Of a stretch of 64,000 nucleotides of DNA, positions 18,377 to 26,737 are shown piece by piece. The stretch is taken from NCBI GenBank assembly GCA_036274495.1, contig DASUFP010000100.1, positions 1 through 64,000 of the forward strand. The letters are read 5' to 3'. The stretch's first letter is position 1. The number at the start of each line of letters is the position of its first letter. The notes beneath the pieces were generated by a model. It was not told where the DNA came from and did not search any database. It saw only the letters and a list, made by a program, of their open reading frames with translations. Position numbers and translations under genes: made by a program. This stretch comes from DASUFP01 sp036274495 (lineage in GTDB: Bacteria; Bacteroidota; Bacteroidia; AKYH767-A; OLB10).

Positions 18377-19384
18377 CTAATCTTCTCCCTCTTCCATCTT
18401 TTTTGCAAGGGCTGCAAAGTAAGCGCTTTTTTCGGGGAATTTCAAGCCCAGCTTTTTATATGTTTCAGCTGCTTTTATTTTGTTTCCTTGCCGTGCATAA
18501 ATTATTGCCAGCGTTTCAGATATCATATCATCGTGTTCAATCAGACTTTTTCTTGCCATGTTTCCGGGGGAATAAAATTCGCTTTTTGCCGGTGCTATCC
18601 GGGGTTCTTCTCTTATAAATTTTTCAATAATCGATCCGGGTTCAAATGTAGAATCCGGTTTCATTTCTGCAGGAGGTTTTTCGTTTTCGGCATGTTGCAA
18701 TGCTTCACCGAAATAGTCACGGGTTTCACTTGCAGGTGCAACCGGAACATTCTTGACTCTTAACCAGTCAAGAAAACTCATGTATGTTTGTTCTGTTGGT
18801 GGTTGAGGAGTTTGTTTGATTTCGAACGGGGATGCTTCCGAAATAGTCTTGACCTCTTTGATAGGAGTAGATTCAACTTCTTCACTTATTTTTTCTTGTT
18901 GATGCTCTTTTTTTACAACTTCCGGATCTGTTCTGCGGTTCAGTTCGTTGAGCCGGATCTCAAGAATTTTTCTCGGATCTTCAGACTCTTCCATTTGTGT
19001 TTTTGATACCGGAATAGCGTTTACCTCCGAGGGAACAGACTGAAACTGATTTTGATTCCCGCCTTGTTCAACAGGTATTTCCGGTGTTTGGATGTCTGTT
19101 TGTTCAATAACATCTTCCGAAGCAGCAGGTTGCATATGTACCACTTCGGTTGCAGGCAACCGGATGAGGTTATATAACTTCTTTCTATCGCTGGCATATA
19201 TTGCAGCTTTCTTAAGATAACTTTCGTACCGGATATTTTCATGTCCGTAATATTGCCGGGCGAGTAATAAATGAACATTTTGAAAATAAGGAAACTGCTC
19301 AGCAATATCCTCCAGGTCTTTCACTCTGTTCAGATCAATCACTGAAGGTGATTTCAGCATCATAAGAAAATGCTCTCGTGTCAT
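18377..19384 (-). CDS. Uncharacterised protein with TPR-like C-terminus
   Basis: A 335-residue protein of unknown function. The N-terminal 75 residues are helical with an LKKAAIYASDRKKLYNLI segment that resembles a TPR pair. The middle (about 85-290) is rich in Glu, Pro and Gln and looks disordered. The C-terminal 45 residues (ETLAIIYARQGNKIKAAETY, then KKLGLKFP) look like a TPR hairpin. No signal peptide or membrane segment is present, so it is probably cytoplasmic. Its start lies one base from the stop of lptE and it precedes secG, so it is embedded in an envelope-biogenesis operon. A role in export or LPS assembly is only a guess from context. Confidence 0.85.
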   Translation of the reverse strand: MTREHFLMMLKSPSVIDLNRVKDLEDIAEQFPYFQNVHLLLARQYYGHENIRYESYLKKAAIYASDRKKLYNLIRLPATEVVHMQPAASEDVIEQTDIQTPEIPVEQGGNQNQFQSVPSEVNAIPVSKTQMEESEDPRKILEIRLNELNRRTDPEVVKKEHQQEKISEEVESTPIKEVKTISEASPFEIKQTPQPPTEQTYMSFLDWLRVKNVPVAPASETRDYFGEALQHAENEKPPAEMKPDSTFEPGSIIEKFIREEPRIAPAKSEFYSPGNMARKSLIEHDDMISETLAIIYARQGNKIKAAETYKKLGLKFPEKSAYFAALAKKMEEGED

Positions 19385-19385
19385 C

Positions 19386-19889
19386 CTACCAGTTTATTAC
19401 GGCTTTATTAAAAATATCATCAACCAGCTGATTGCAGATTTCTCCAATCAGGTCAAGTTCAACTGTGCTTAAAGCTTGTCGGCTGTCATAATCTGCAAAT
19501 CGGGAAAAGGAGCTTTCGAAATTTTGCTTCGGATCAGCGCTGTTTTCAAATTTCACTTTTACAGTAATGGTAAGTCTGTTCAATGCAGCCTGCTCATTTC
19601 CCTGTATGGCAATTGGCTGTGAGGTATAATCGGTTATTGAACCTTCAAATGACAGGTCACCTCTCTCTTCTGTAAGGGTGAGGTTCGTCTGGGAAACAAA
19701 TTTGTCACGTAACTTTTCAGTGAAGGTCTGACTCAATGATGGCTGAACTAACGAAGCCCGGTTAGGGAAAAAATCGACTGATACAGTTTTTGTCTCCGGC
19801 GGAATGGACGCACCGGTAAATGAATACACACCGCAACCCGAACCAAAAACGAGAGTAAAGTAAATCAGAAGAAGTATATTCCGTTTCAT
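19386..19889 (-). CDS. lptE: LptE-family LPS-assembly lipoprotein
   Basis: A 167-residue lipoprotein of the LptE family, which plugs the LptD barrel that inserts lipopolysaccharide in the outer leaflet. The signal peptide ends in a lipobox with Cys19 (FGSGC). The mature protein has the YSFTGASIPPETKTVSV start typical of the phylum's LptE, then a region predicted to form the two-layer alpha/beta sandwich. It starts 3 bp after the sigma-54 activator gene and abuts the TPR-like gene, so it is in the middle of an operon. The assignment rests on family resemblance and the conserved order of neighbours, not on a catalytic motif. Confidence 0.85.
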   Translation of the reverse strand: MKRNILLLIYFTLVFGSGCGVYSFTGASIPPETKTVSVDFFPNRASLVQPSLSQTFTEKLRDKFVSQTNLTLTEERGDLSFEGSITDYTSQPIAIQGNEQAALNRLTITVKVKFENSADPKQNFESSFSRFADYDSRQALSTVELDLIGEICNQLVDDIFNKAVINW

Positions 19890-19892
19890 CGG

Positions 19893-21113
19893 CTAGTTGA
19901 TTCCGTACTCCTTAATTTTTCTGTATAATGTTCTTTCTGAAATACCCAATTCCTTTGCCGCATTTTTTCGTTTACCACGGTGTTTTTCTATTGCTTTACG
20001 AATCAATTCCTTTTCACGCTCCTCGAGCGAAAGTGATTCTTCTTCTATTATTGTATGTGTATCGGCAGGCGACGCTCCAACTTTGTGAATACTGATGGAG
20101 GGCTGATCTGCAGCTCCGCTCACCACCTGGTCAGCATATCGCGGTTCAGGTAAATGCTGCGAATAATCGGAGTAGGAGGAGGGTAATTCTCCGCCATTCA
20201 TAATTGCACCTAGCTGTTTTCTCGAATCATTAATATCGCGTTTCATGTCAAAGAGCACTTTGTAGAGTATTTCTCTTTCCGACATATCTCCCTGACGGTG
20301 GTCATCATTTGCCAATACAGGTAACCTGCTGGCATCTGGCGGCAGATATTTTTGAAGTATCTCAGCGCTTATATCTTTATTTTGTTCAAGAATTGAAAGC
20401 TGTTCGGTTACATTTTTCAATTGCCTTACATTACCGGGCCATCCGTATGTTGTAAGCAGTTTTATGGCGTCGTGGCGCAATGTTACTGATGGCATTTTAT
20501 ATTTCTCTGCAAAATCGGTTGCAAATTTCCTGAACAAAAGGTGTATATCTTCCTTTCTGTCGCGCAATGGCGGAACAGCTATCGGAACGGTGTTTAACCT
20601 GTAATACAAATCCTCCCTGAACTTACCCTTATGGATGGCATCAGGTATGTTTACATTTGTTGCTGTAACAACCCGAACATCGGTCTTCTGCACTTTAGAG
20701 GAACCAACACGAATATATTCTCCGGTTTCAAGTACCCGCAGCAATCTTACCTGTGTCAGCATCGGCAGTTCAGCAACCTCATCCAGAAAAATGGTACCTC
20801 CGCTGACTCCTTCAAAATACCCTTTACGTGAATCGTGCGCACCTGTGAAAGCTCCTTTTTCATGGCCGAATAATTCCGAATCAATTGTTCCTTCAGGAAT
20901 AGCCCCGCAGTTAACGGCAATATAAGGACCGTGTTTGCGTGAACTTAACTGATGTATGATTTGTGGGAATACCTCTTTACCTGTTCCGCTTTCACCTGTA
21001 ATCAGAACCGTTAAATCGGTAGGTGCAACCTGCCTTGCAGTATCAATGGCATGATCTAACAAAGGTGATGTACCTATGATACCGAAACGTTGTTTGATTT
21101 CCTGGATTTTCAA
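19893..21113 (-). CDS. Sigma-54-dependent transcriptional activator without receiver domain
   Basis: A 406-residue NtrC-family enhancer-binding protein. The AAA+ domain carries Walker A GESGTGKE (40-47), the sigma-54 contact loop GAFTGA (87-92), Walker B TIFLDEVAEL and the WPGNVRQL arginine-finger region. The C-terminus is a Fis-type helix-turn-helix (about 365-406, KNAAKELGISERTLYRKIKE). There is no N-terminal receiver, GAF or PAS domain: the AAA+ module begins within the first 15 residues. Control must therefore come from expression, partner proteins or the 90-residue linker before the HTH. The start codon is TTG; no ATG or GTG in frame fits. It lies between miaB and lptE in the same direction. 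Its target promoters are not known. Confidence 0.92.
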   Translation of the reverse strand: MKIQEIKQRFGIIGTSPLLDHAIDTARQVAPTDLTVLITGESGTGKEVFPQIIHQLSSRKHGPYIAVNCGAIPEGTIDSELFGHEKGAFTGAHDSRKGYFEGVSGGTIFLDEVAELPMLTQVRLLRVLETGEYIRVGSSKVQKTDVRVVTATNVNIPDAIHKGKFREDLYYRLNTVPIAVPPLRDRKEDIHLLFRKFATDFAEKYKMPSVTLRHDAIKLLTTYGWPGNVRQLKNVTEQLSILEQNKDISAEILQKYLPPDASRLPVLANDDHRQGDMSEREILYKVLFDMKRDINDSRKQLGAIMNGGELPSSYSDYSQHLPEPRYADQVVSGAADQPSISIHKVGASPADTHTIIEEESLSLEEREKELIRKAIEKHRGKRKNAAKELGISERTLYRKIKEYGIN

Positions 21114-21149
21114 TTTAGTTCTTCCTGATTTATTATGACCCGCAATAAT

Positions 21150-21168
21150 AACTCAATAAAGCTGAGTT
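21150..21168. promoter_or_regulatory. Inverted repeat in miaB-activator spacer
   Basis: AACTCA-N7-TGAGTT, a perfect six-base inverted repeat, lies in the 70-bp gap before the sigma-54 activator gene. No T-run follows on the minus strand, so it is not a standard terminator. It could be an operator or an RNA-processing hairpin. Confidence 0.3.
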
Positions 21169-21183
21169 GAATTATTTATTCCA

Positions 21184-22638
21184 TCAAATAACACTGTTAA
21201 CTTCTTCACTCACTACTTTGCCAATAAGTGTTGCAACAGTGCAACGCTCAGCAAATACATTTACATATTCACCCGGTTTATAATGTTCGCGCGGGAAAAC
21301 CACCACTGTATTTTCAGTAGTTCTTCCCATCAGAAATTCCGATGATTTTTTTGATGTGCCTTCAATCAATACTTTGTGAATTTTGCCGGTCATGGTTTTT
21401 GTTCTGCTTGCAGATAGTTCCTGCTGTAATGCGACAATTTCACTTAACCGTTTTGACTTTAATTCTTCAGGAACATCATCTTTATACTGTCTCTCTGCAA
21501 GTGTTTTCGGGCGCTCGGAATACTTAAACATATATGCAAAATCGTAACCGGCCCATTTCATAAGCGACAAGGTTTGCTCATGTTCCTCTTCGGTTTCGCC
21601 ACAAAAACCGGTAATGATATCGGTAGAAAGGGCACAACCCGGAATGATATTTCTGATAGCAGTTATCCTTTCCATATACTGTTCTCTTGAATATCCGCGA
21701 TTCATTCTGGTAAGCATTTCGGTACTTCCCGATTGAACCGGAAGATGGATGTATTTACAAATGTTTTCATTTGCAGCTATTACATGCAACACCTCATCGG
21801 TCATATCGCGCGGGTTGGAGGTTGAAAACCGGACTCTCAGCAGGGGAGATACACGTGCCACCCGCTCCAGTAAGTTGGCAAATGAAACCGAATTGCTGCG
21901 CTGTTCTTCGGTCAGAATTTCTTTTTTGAGCCCGCCGCCACTCCATATGTAAGAGTCTACGTTTTGACCTAACAAAGTTACTTCACGGTACCCTGAAGCA
22001 AATAACTCCTCAGCTTCTTTGACAATTGACTCCGGATCACGGCTTCTTTCACGTCCGCGGGTAAAAGGAACAACGCAAAATGAACACATATTATCACATC
22101 CACGCATAATGCTGATAAATGCATTCACTCCATTGCTTCCCAGCCTGACCGGGCTGATGTCGCCATACGTTTCTTCTCTGGAAAGCAATACGTTAACAGC
22201 TTTTTGACCACTTTCAACCGTCTCAATAAGTTTGGGTAAATCGCGGTATGAATCTGGTCCGGCAACAATATCCACCAACTTTTCTTCTTCAAGTAGCTGA
22301 TGCTTAAGTCTTTCGGCCATGCAGCCCAATACCCCAATGATGAGTCCCGGGCGGGATCTTTTTTCTTTTTTGAAGTCCTGAAGCCGCTGTCTTACACGCT
22401 GTTCGGCATTTTCACGTATCGCACAGGTATTTAACATCACTACATCGGCTTCCATTTGATTCGCGGTAGTGGTAAAGCCTTCTTTCAATAAAATTGACGC
22501 AACTATTTCACTATCAGAGAAATTCATAGCACAACCATAACTCTCCAGGTAAAGCTTCCGGAGGCCCGGGTTCTTTGCTGTTGTCAGTGTTGGAGTCCCC
22601 TGAATCAGTTCGTCAATTTCTTTATTTTCCGGATGCAT
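21184..22638 (-). CDS. miaB: tRNA-2-methylthio-N6-dimethylallyladenosine synthase MiaB
   Basis: A 484-residue radical SAM methylthiotransferase that adds a methylthio group to i6A37 of tRNAs. The N-terminal UPF0004 domain has three Cys for the auxiliary 4Fe-4S cluster (Cys36, 72 and 106). The radical SAM CxxxCxxC motif is at Cys181, 185 and 188 (MRGCDNMCSFCVVPFTRGRE). A TRAM RNA-binding domain forms the last 65 or so residues. About 25 extra residues precede the conserved start (LYLESYGCAMN), which is usual for the phylum. It is the first gene of the minus-strand run, with a good promoter at 22671-22701. Confidence 0.96.
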   Translation of the reverse strand: MHPENKEIDELIQGTPTLTTAKNPGLRKLYLESYGCAMNFSDSEIVASILLKEGFTTTANQMEADVVMLNTCAIRENAEQRVRQRLQDFKKEKRSRPGLIIGVLGCMAERLKHQLLEEEKLVDIVAGPDSYRDLPKLIETVESGQKAVNVLLSREETYGDISPVRLGSNGVNAFISIMRGCDNMCSFCVVPFTRGRERSRDPESIVKEAEELFASGYREVTLLGQNVDSYIWSGGGLKKEILTEEQRSNSVSFANLLERVARVSPLLRVRFSTSNPRDMTDEVLHVIAANENICKYIHLPVQSGSTEMLTRMNRGYSREQYMERITAIRNIIPGCALSTDIITGFCGETEEEHEQTLSLMKWAGYDFAYMFKYSERPKTLAERQYKDDVPEELKSKRLSEIVALQQELSASRTKTMTGKIHKVLIEGTSKKSSEFLMGRTTENTVVVFPREHYKPGEYVNVFAERCTVATLIGKVVSEEVNSVI

Positions 22639-22670
22639 ATTAATAGAGGTATTCCAAAATTTGAGGAATG

Positions 22671-22701
22671 CAAAATTAGTGAATTTGGAGGCAGTGACAA
22701 A
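22671..22701 (-). promoter_or_regulatory. Promoter of miaB
   Basis: On the minus strand TTTG (22701-22698) is followed after 19 bp by TAATTTTG (22678-22671). This fits the Bacteroidota -33/-7 consensus. The start codon is about 32 bp downstream of the -7 box. Confidence 0.65.
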
Positions 22702-22708
22702 ATGTCAC
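22694..22708. promoter_or_regulatory. Palindrome GTGACA-AAA-TGTCAC over miaB -33 element
   Basis: A perfect 15-bp inverted repeat with a 3-bp centre overlaps the miaB -33 element and lies 90 bp before topA. Its form resembles sites for Crp/Fnr-type dimeric regulators, but no regulator can be named. Confidence 0.4.
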
Positions 22709-22759
22709 ATAATTGTCCGATTTGGAACTTGTAAATTTTAATTCTTTACTTTGCCCGCC

Positions 22760-22795
22760 CCGGCCGAAAAATGAAGCGGCCGGATTTAATTTTTT
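22760..22795 (+). promoter_or_regulatory. GC-rich hairpin with T-run in topA leader
   Basis: A 7-bp stem CCGGCCG / CGGCCGG with a 10-base A-rich loop is followed by ATTTAATTTTTT and then the topA start codon. It has the form of an intrinsic terminator but sits just ahead of the gene, which suggests attenuation or a translational block. Confidence 0.35.
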
Positions 22796-22798
22796 CTG

Positions 22799-25309
22799 AT
22801 GGCTGAAAATCTAGTAATTGTTGAGTCGCCTGCTAAGGCTAAAACTATTGAAGGGTTCCTGGGCAAAGATTTTATTGTTAAATCGAGCTACGGACACGTA
22901 AGAGACCTTGCCAAAAGTGACAAGGCTATTGATGTCAATAATGACTTTGCACCTAATTATGAAATAAGTGAGGACAAGAAAAATGTCATTGCTGATCTTA
23001 AACGTTTGGTTAAAAAAGCAAAAGTTGTCTGGCTTGCAACGGATGAGGACCGCGAAGGAGAAGCGATATCCTGGCATCTTTTCGAGACGCTTGATTTAAC
23101 CGAAAACCAAACCCGCCGGATCGTATTTCATGAGATTACCAAGCCTGCAATAATAGAGGCAATTAAAAATCCTCGTAAAATTGACAAACATCTTGTTGAT
23201 GCCCAGCAGGCGAGACGCATACTCGACAGATTGGTAGGCTTCGAATTATCTCCGATCCTCTGGAAGAAAATAAAACCTTCCTTATCTGCGGGCCGTGTTC
23301 AATCGGTGGCCGTACGGCTCATTGTTGAACGCGAACGCGATATTGAATCCTTTAACAGTACATCGGCCTTTAGGGTAAATGCTGTCTTTTATACTACCGA
23401 TTCTTCCAAAGCCATACTGAAGGCCGAATTGCCTCTCAGATTTAAAACCCGCGATGAGGCAGAAGCTTTTTTGAAAAAATGTATTGGAGCCAGGTATACA
23501 ATCAGTAATCTGGAAACCAAGCCCGGAAAAAAATCTGCTTCAGCACCTTTTACCACTTCAACATTACAACAGGAAGCCAGCAGAAAATTGGGATTTTCTG
23601 TTGCACAAACCATGCTCATTGCACAACGCTTGTATGAATCGGGAAAAATAACCTATATGAGAACCGATTCAGTTAATTTATCACCGCTTGCAATAGATGC
23701 CGCGAAAAATGAAATAACCCGGCAGTATGGTGCTAAATATTCCAATCCCAGACAATATAAAACAAAATCTTCTTCGGCACAGGAAGCTCACGAAGCTATC
23801 AGACCTACCTATTTTGACCAACCTTCTGTTGATGGGGAGAATAACGAACGAAGGCTGTATGAACTGATCTGGAAACGGACAGTAGCTTCTCAAATGAGCG
23901 ATGCGCAGCTTGAGAAAACAATTGTAACAATCGGTAATTCCAACACCGCTGAAAATTTTACCGCAACAGGAGAAGTAATTCGGTTTGATGGTTTTCTTAA
24001 GGTATACATGGAGTCTTCCGACGATGAACCGGAAGAAACGACCGAAGGATTGTTGCCACCGTTAAAAGTGGGGGACAGGCTCGATCTCTCTGAAATAGTC
24101 GCTCAGGAAAAATACACTCATCCTCCATCAAGATATACAGAAGCAAGTCTGGTAAAAAAATTGGAAGAACTTGGAATCGGCCGTCCTTCAACTTATGCTC
24201 CTACAATTTCAACAATTCAGAAACGGGGCTATGTAGTAAAAGAAGACAGGCCCGGTCGCGAAAGGCTTATCAATATTGTACGGTTGCATAACAGTAAAAT
24301 AGAGTTGCTCACGAAAACCGAAAATACCGGCGCCGAAAAATCAAAACTCTTTCCTACCGATATCGGATCAGTAGTAAATGATTTTTTAGTTGAAAATTTC
24401 GAAAAGGTACTCGACTACAATTTTACCGCCTATGTTGAAAAGGAATTTGATGAAATTGCAGAGGGGAAACTCGAATGGCACAGTATGATTCGGGAGTTCT
24501 ATGGTCCTTTTCATTCTACTGTTGAGCATACCGAAAAAAATTCGGAACGCGCAACGGGAGAAAGAATTCTGGGTAAAGATCCCGTCACAGGCAAAATCGT
24601 TTCAGCACGTATCGGCCGTTTTGGACCGCTTGTGCAAATGAAAATGAATGACGAGGATGAGAAGCCGGTTTATGCCAAACTGCGTTCCGATCAGCGGCTT
24701 GAATCAATCACGCTGGAACAGGCGCTGGATTTGTTTAAGATGCCGAGAAATCTGGGTCTGTTTGAGGAAAAAGAAGTGGTGATTGGCATTGGTCGCTTCG
24801 GACCGTTTGTTCGTCACGACAGCCAGTTTGTCTCTATCCCTAAAACGGATGACCCATACGAAATCAACCTCGACAGGGCTATCGAATTGATTAAAGCGAA
24901 ACGAATTGCCGATATTGAAAAAACGATTAAAGTTTTCAAGCAGGATCCTGAGATGAAAATTTTAAAGGGAAGGTGGGGACCCTATATCAATTATGGTAAG
25001 ACTAAAAATGTTAGAATACCAAAAGATAAAGATCCTGATAAACTCACTTTTGAAGAGTGTGTGAAGTTATGTGAAGCTGCTGCTCCAAGAGGTGGCAGAG
25101 GCCAGAAAGCTGCAACTCCTGCACGTAAAACAGCTGTGAAAAAGACAGCTGCAAAAAAAGCGCCTGCTAAGAAATCCGCACCTGCTAAGAAAACAGCTCC
25201 TGCCAAAGCAGTACCGAAAAAGAAAACTACTCCTGCCAAAGCTGCACCGAAAAAGAAAGCCACGGCTAAAAAGAAAGCCGCCGTAAAAAAATCGGCTAAG
25301 AAAAAATAA
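22799..25309 (+). CDS. topA: DNA topoisomerase I with Lys/Ala/Pro-rich tail
   Basis: An 836-residue type IA topoisomerase that relaxes negative supercoils. The Toprim domain (1 to about 115) has LVIVESPAKAKTIE and the acidic DEDRE at 82-86. The active-site tyrosine is Tyr286 in SGKITYMRTDS. The C-terminal part has three RxGRFGP/GRWGPY-type repeats (about 600-770) rather than Cys4 zinc fingers. The last 60 or so residues are a Lys-Ala-Pro tail of PAKK/PKKK blocks resembling histone H1 or the Bacteroidota HU tails. The tail should bind DNA non-specifically. The stop codon lies 3 bp before the next gene, so the two are co-transcribed. Confidence 0.97.
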   Translation: MAENLVIVESPAKAKTIEGFLGKDFIVKSSYGHVRDLAKSDKAIDVNNDFAPNYEISEDKKNVIADLKRLVKKAKVVWLATDEDREGEAISWHLFETLDLTENQTRRIVFHEITKPAIIEAIKNPRKIDKHLVDAQQARRILDRLVGFELSPILWKKIKPSLSAGRVQSVAVRLIVERERDIESFNSTSAFRVNAVFYTTDSSKAILKAELPLRFKTRDEAEAFLKKCIGARYTISNLETKPGKKSASAPFTTSTLQQEASRKLGFSVAQTMLIAQRLYESGKITYMRTDSVNLSPLAIDAAKNEITRQYGAKYSNPRQYKTKSSSAQEAHEAIRPTYFDQPSVDGENNERRLYELIWKRTVASQMSDAQLEKTIVTIGNSNTAENFTATGEVIRFDGFLKVYMESSDDEPEETTEGLLPPLKVGDRLDLSEIVAQEKYTHPPSRYTEASLVKKLEELGIGRPSTYAPTISTIQKRGYVVKEDRPGRERLINIVRLHNSKIELLTKTENTGAEKSKLFPTDIGSVVNDFLVENFEKVLDYNFTAYVEKEFDEIAEGKLEWHSMIREFYGPFHSTVEHTEKNSERATGERILGKDPVTGKIVSARIGRFGPLVQMKMNDEDEKPVYAKLRSDQRLESITLEQALDLFKMPRNLGLFEEKEVVIGIGRFGPFVRHDSQFVSIPKTDDPYEINLDRAIELIKAKRIADIEKTIKVFKQDPEMKILKGRWGPYINYGKTKNVRIPKDKDPDKLTFEECVKLCEAAAPRGGRGQKAATPARKTAVKKTAAKKAPAKKSAPAKKTAPAKAVPKKKTTPAKAAPKKKATAKKKAAVKKSAKKK

Positions 25310-25312
25310 TAA

Positions 25313-26479
25313 ATGTTACTTCCGGAAATTTTCCGACCTGTTGCAGATCCTTCCATTGACCTTGTGCTTTCGGCAAACAAGGAATCATTGGCATCGCGGT
25401 CTGCTGTTTATACGGTTTCCGGTACCTTTCCCGACATCGATGAGGCCCGGGTTGCAATTTTAGGTGTGCCTGAGTACAGGGGCTCCTTCTTGAACAGGGA
25501 TATGAAAAGCGGCTTGTCAGACATTCGTGAAAAGTTGTACCGGCTGCATCGCCATGCTGAAACAGTTAAACTGGTCGACCTGGGTGACCTGATTCCCGGC
25601 GAAACGTTACAGGATACCTATGCGGCGCTTGAAAGTGTTTTGTTTGATCTTATTTCAAAAAATGTGATTCCACTGGTCTTAGGCGGATCGCAAGATTTGT
25701 CGCTTGCTTTTTACAACGCGTACAAGCGCATGGAGAAAGTGATAAACATTGTAGGAATCGATGCACGGTTTGATCTGGGACTTCCCGACGATCCTTCCGG
25801 CAGCAATTCATGGCTTGGGAAGATTGTTATGCAGCAGCCTAACTATCTCTTTAATTTCAGTAATCTCGGTTATCAGACCTATTTTGTGGGAGCTGCCGGT
25901 GCAACACTCATGGAACGTCTCTTTTTTGATGCACACCGTTTGGGACAATTGCGTGCTGATATTACGGAAATGGAACCTGTCATTCGTTCGGCTGATATGG
26001 TTACGTTTGATTTGTCCTCCATCAGACAAGCCGATGCTCCCGGAAATACTCAGCCTTCGCCCAATGGATTTGCCGGAGAAGAAGCGTGTCAGGCAATGTT
26101 TTACTCAGGAGTAAACGACAGGTTGACGGCTTTGGGAATATTTGAGATGGATTATGCCGCCGACAGAGGCGGACAAACGGCACACCTGGTAGCACAGATG
26201 ATCTGGTATTTCCTCGAAGGCGTTGCGAACCGCAAGAACGATATCCCTCATCCGGGACACGATGGATTTACCACTTACAGAGTTACGCTGGATAAAACGG
26301 ATATTCTTTTTCTGAAAAATCAAAACACCGGACGCTGGTGGATCGAGGTTCCCCTGGCCGGGAAAAATAATCGTTACCGCCGGCATAATTTTCTCCCGTG
26401 CTCTCAAAAGGATTACCAGCAGGCTTGCGACAATGAGATGCCAGACCGATACTGGCAGGCACTTCAAAAAATGGTTTGA
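25313..26479 (+). CDS. Arginase/formimidoylglutamase-fold protein with altered metal site
   Basis: A 388-residue member of the ureohydrolase (arginase) fold. The landmarks of the family are recognisable: LGVPEYRGSFLNRD near residue 46, a GGSQD motif where active enzymes have GGDHS, IDARFDLG where they have DAHxD, and TFDLSSIRQAD where they have SxDxDxxDP. Several Mn ligands (the His of GGDH, the His of DAH and Asp of the last motif) are therefore replaced. Known for the phylum: such proteins are often annotated formimidoylglutamase. By the visible residues, catalysis by a two-manganese centre is doubtful and it may be a pseudoenzyme. It is 3 bp downstream of topA and upstream of porP-gldKLMN. 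Function is unknown. Confidence 0.8.
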   Translation: MLLPEIFRPVADPSIDLVLSANKESLASRSAVYTVSGTFPDIDEARVAILGVPEYRGSFLNRDMKSGLSDIREKLYRLHRHAETVKLVDLGDLIPGETLQDTYAALESVLFDLISKNVIPLVLGGSQDLSLAFYNAYKRMEKVINIVGIDARFDLGLPDDPSGSNSWLGKIVMQQPNYLFNFSNLGYQTYFVGAAGATLMERLFFDAHRLGQLRADITEMEPVIRSADMVTFDLSSIRQADAPGNTQPSPNGFAGEEACQAMFYSGVNDRLTALGIFEMDYAADRGGQTAHLVAQMIWYFLEGVANRKNDIPHPGHDGFTTYRVTLDKTDILFLKNQNTGRWWIEVPLAGKNNRYRRHNFLPCSQKDYQQACDNEMPDRYWQALQKMV

Positions 26480-26650
26480 GCCGAAAGTTGTTGGATTATT
26501 CATTGGATTGGGCCTGCATTTCAGGATTTATAACCAACTTAAAAATCCTATTAGTATATTCAAAATCAATAGTATAGGTTAGATATTAACGAATTTTAAA
26601 CAATTACATTTTTAACAGATTTACTATTAATGGCTTCAAATAGGGCAGTT

Positions 26651-26682
26651 TTGTTTTTGATTTGATTTTTTGCTTACTTTAG
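26651..26682 (+). promoter_or_regulatory. Candidate promoter of third porP gene
   Basis: TTG (26651-26653), a 21-bp spacer and TACTTTAG (26675-26682), one base off the TAnnTTTG consensus, lie in the 258-bp gap before porP. The 5' leader would be about 50 nt. Confidence 0.4.
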
Positions 26683-26737
26683 CCCCCTAATTATACCCTA
26701 AAGAGAGCTTAAGCACCCTAACTGACAGCACCGATTT

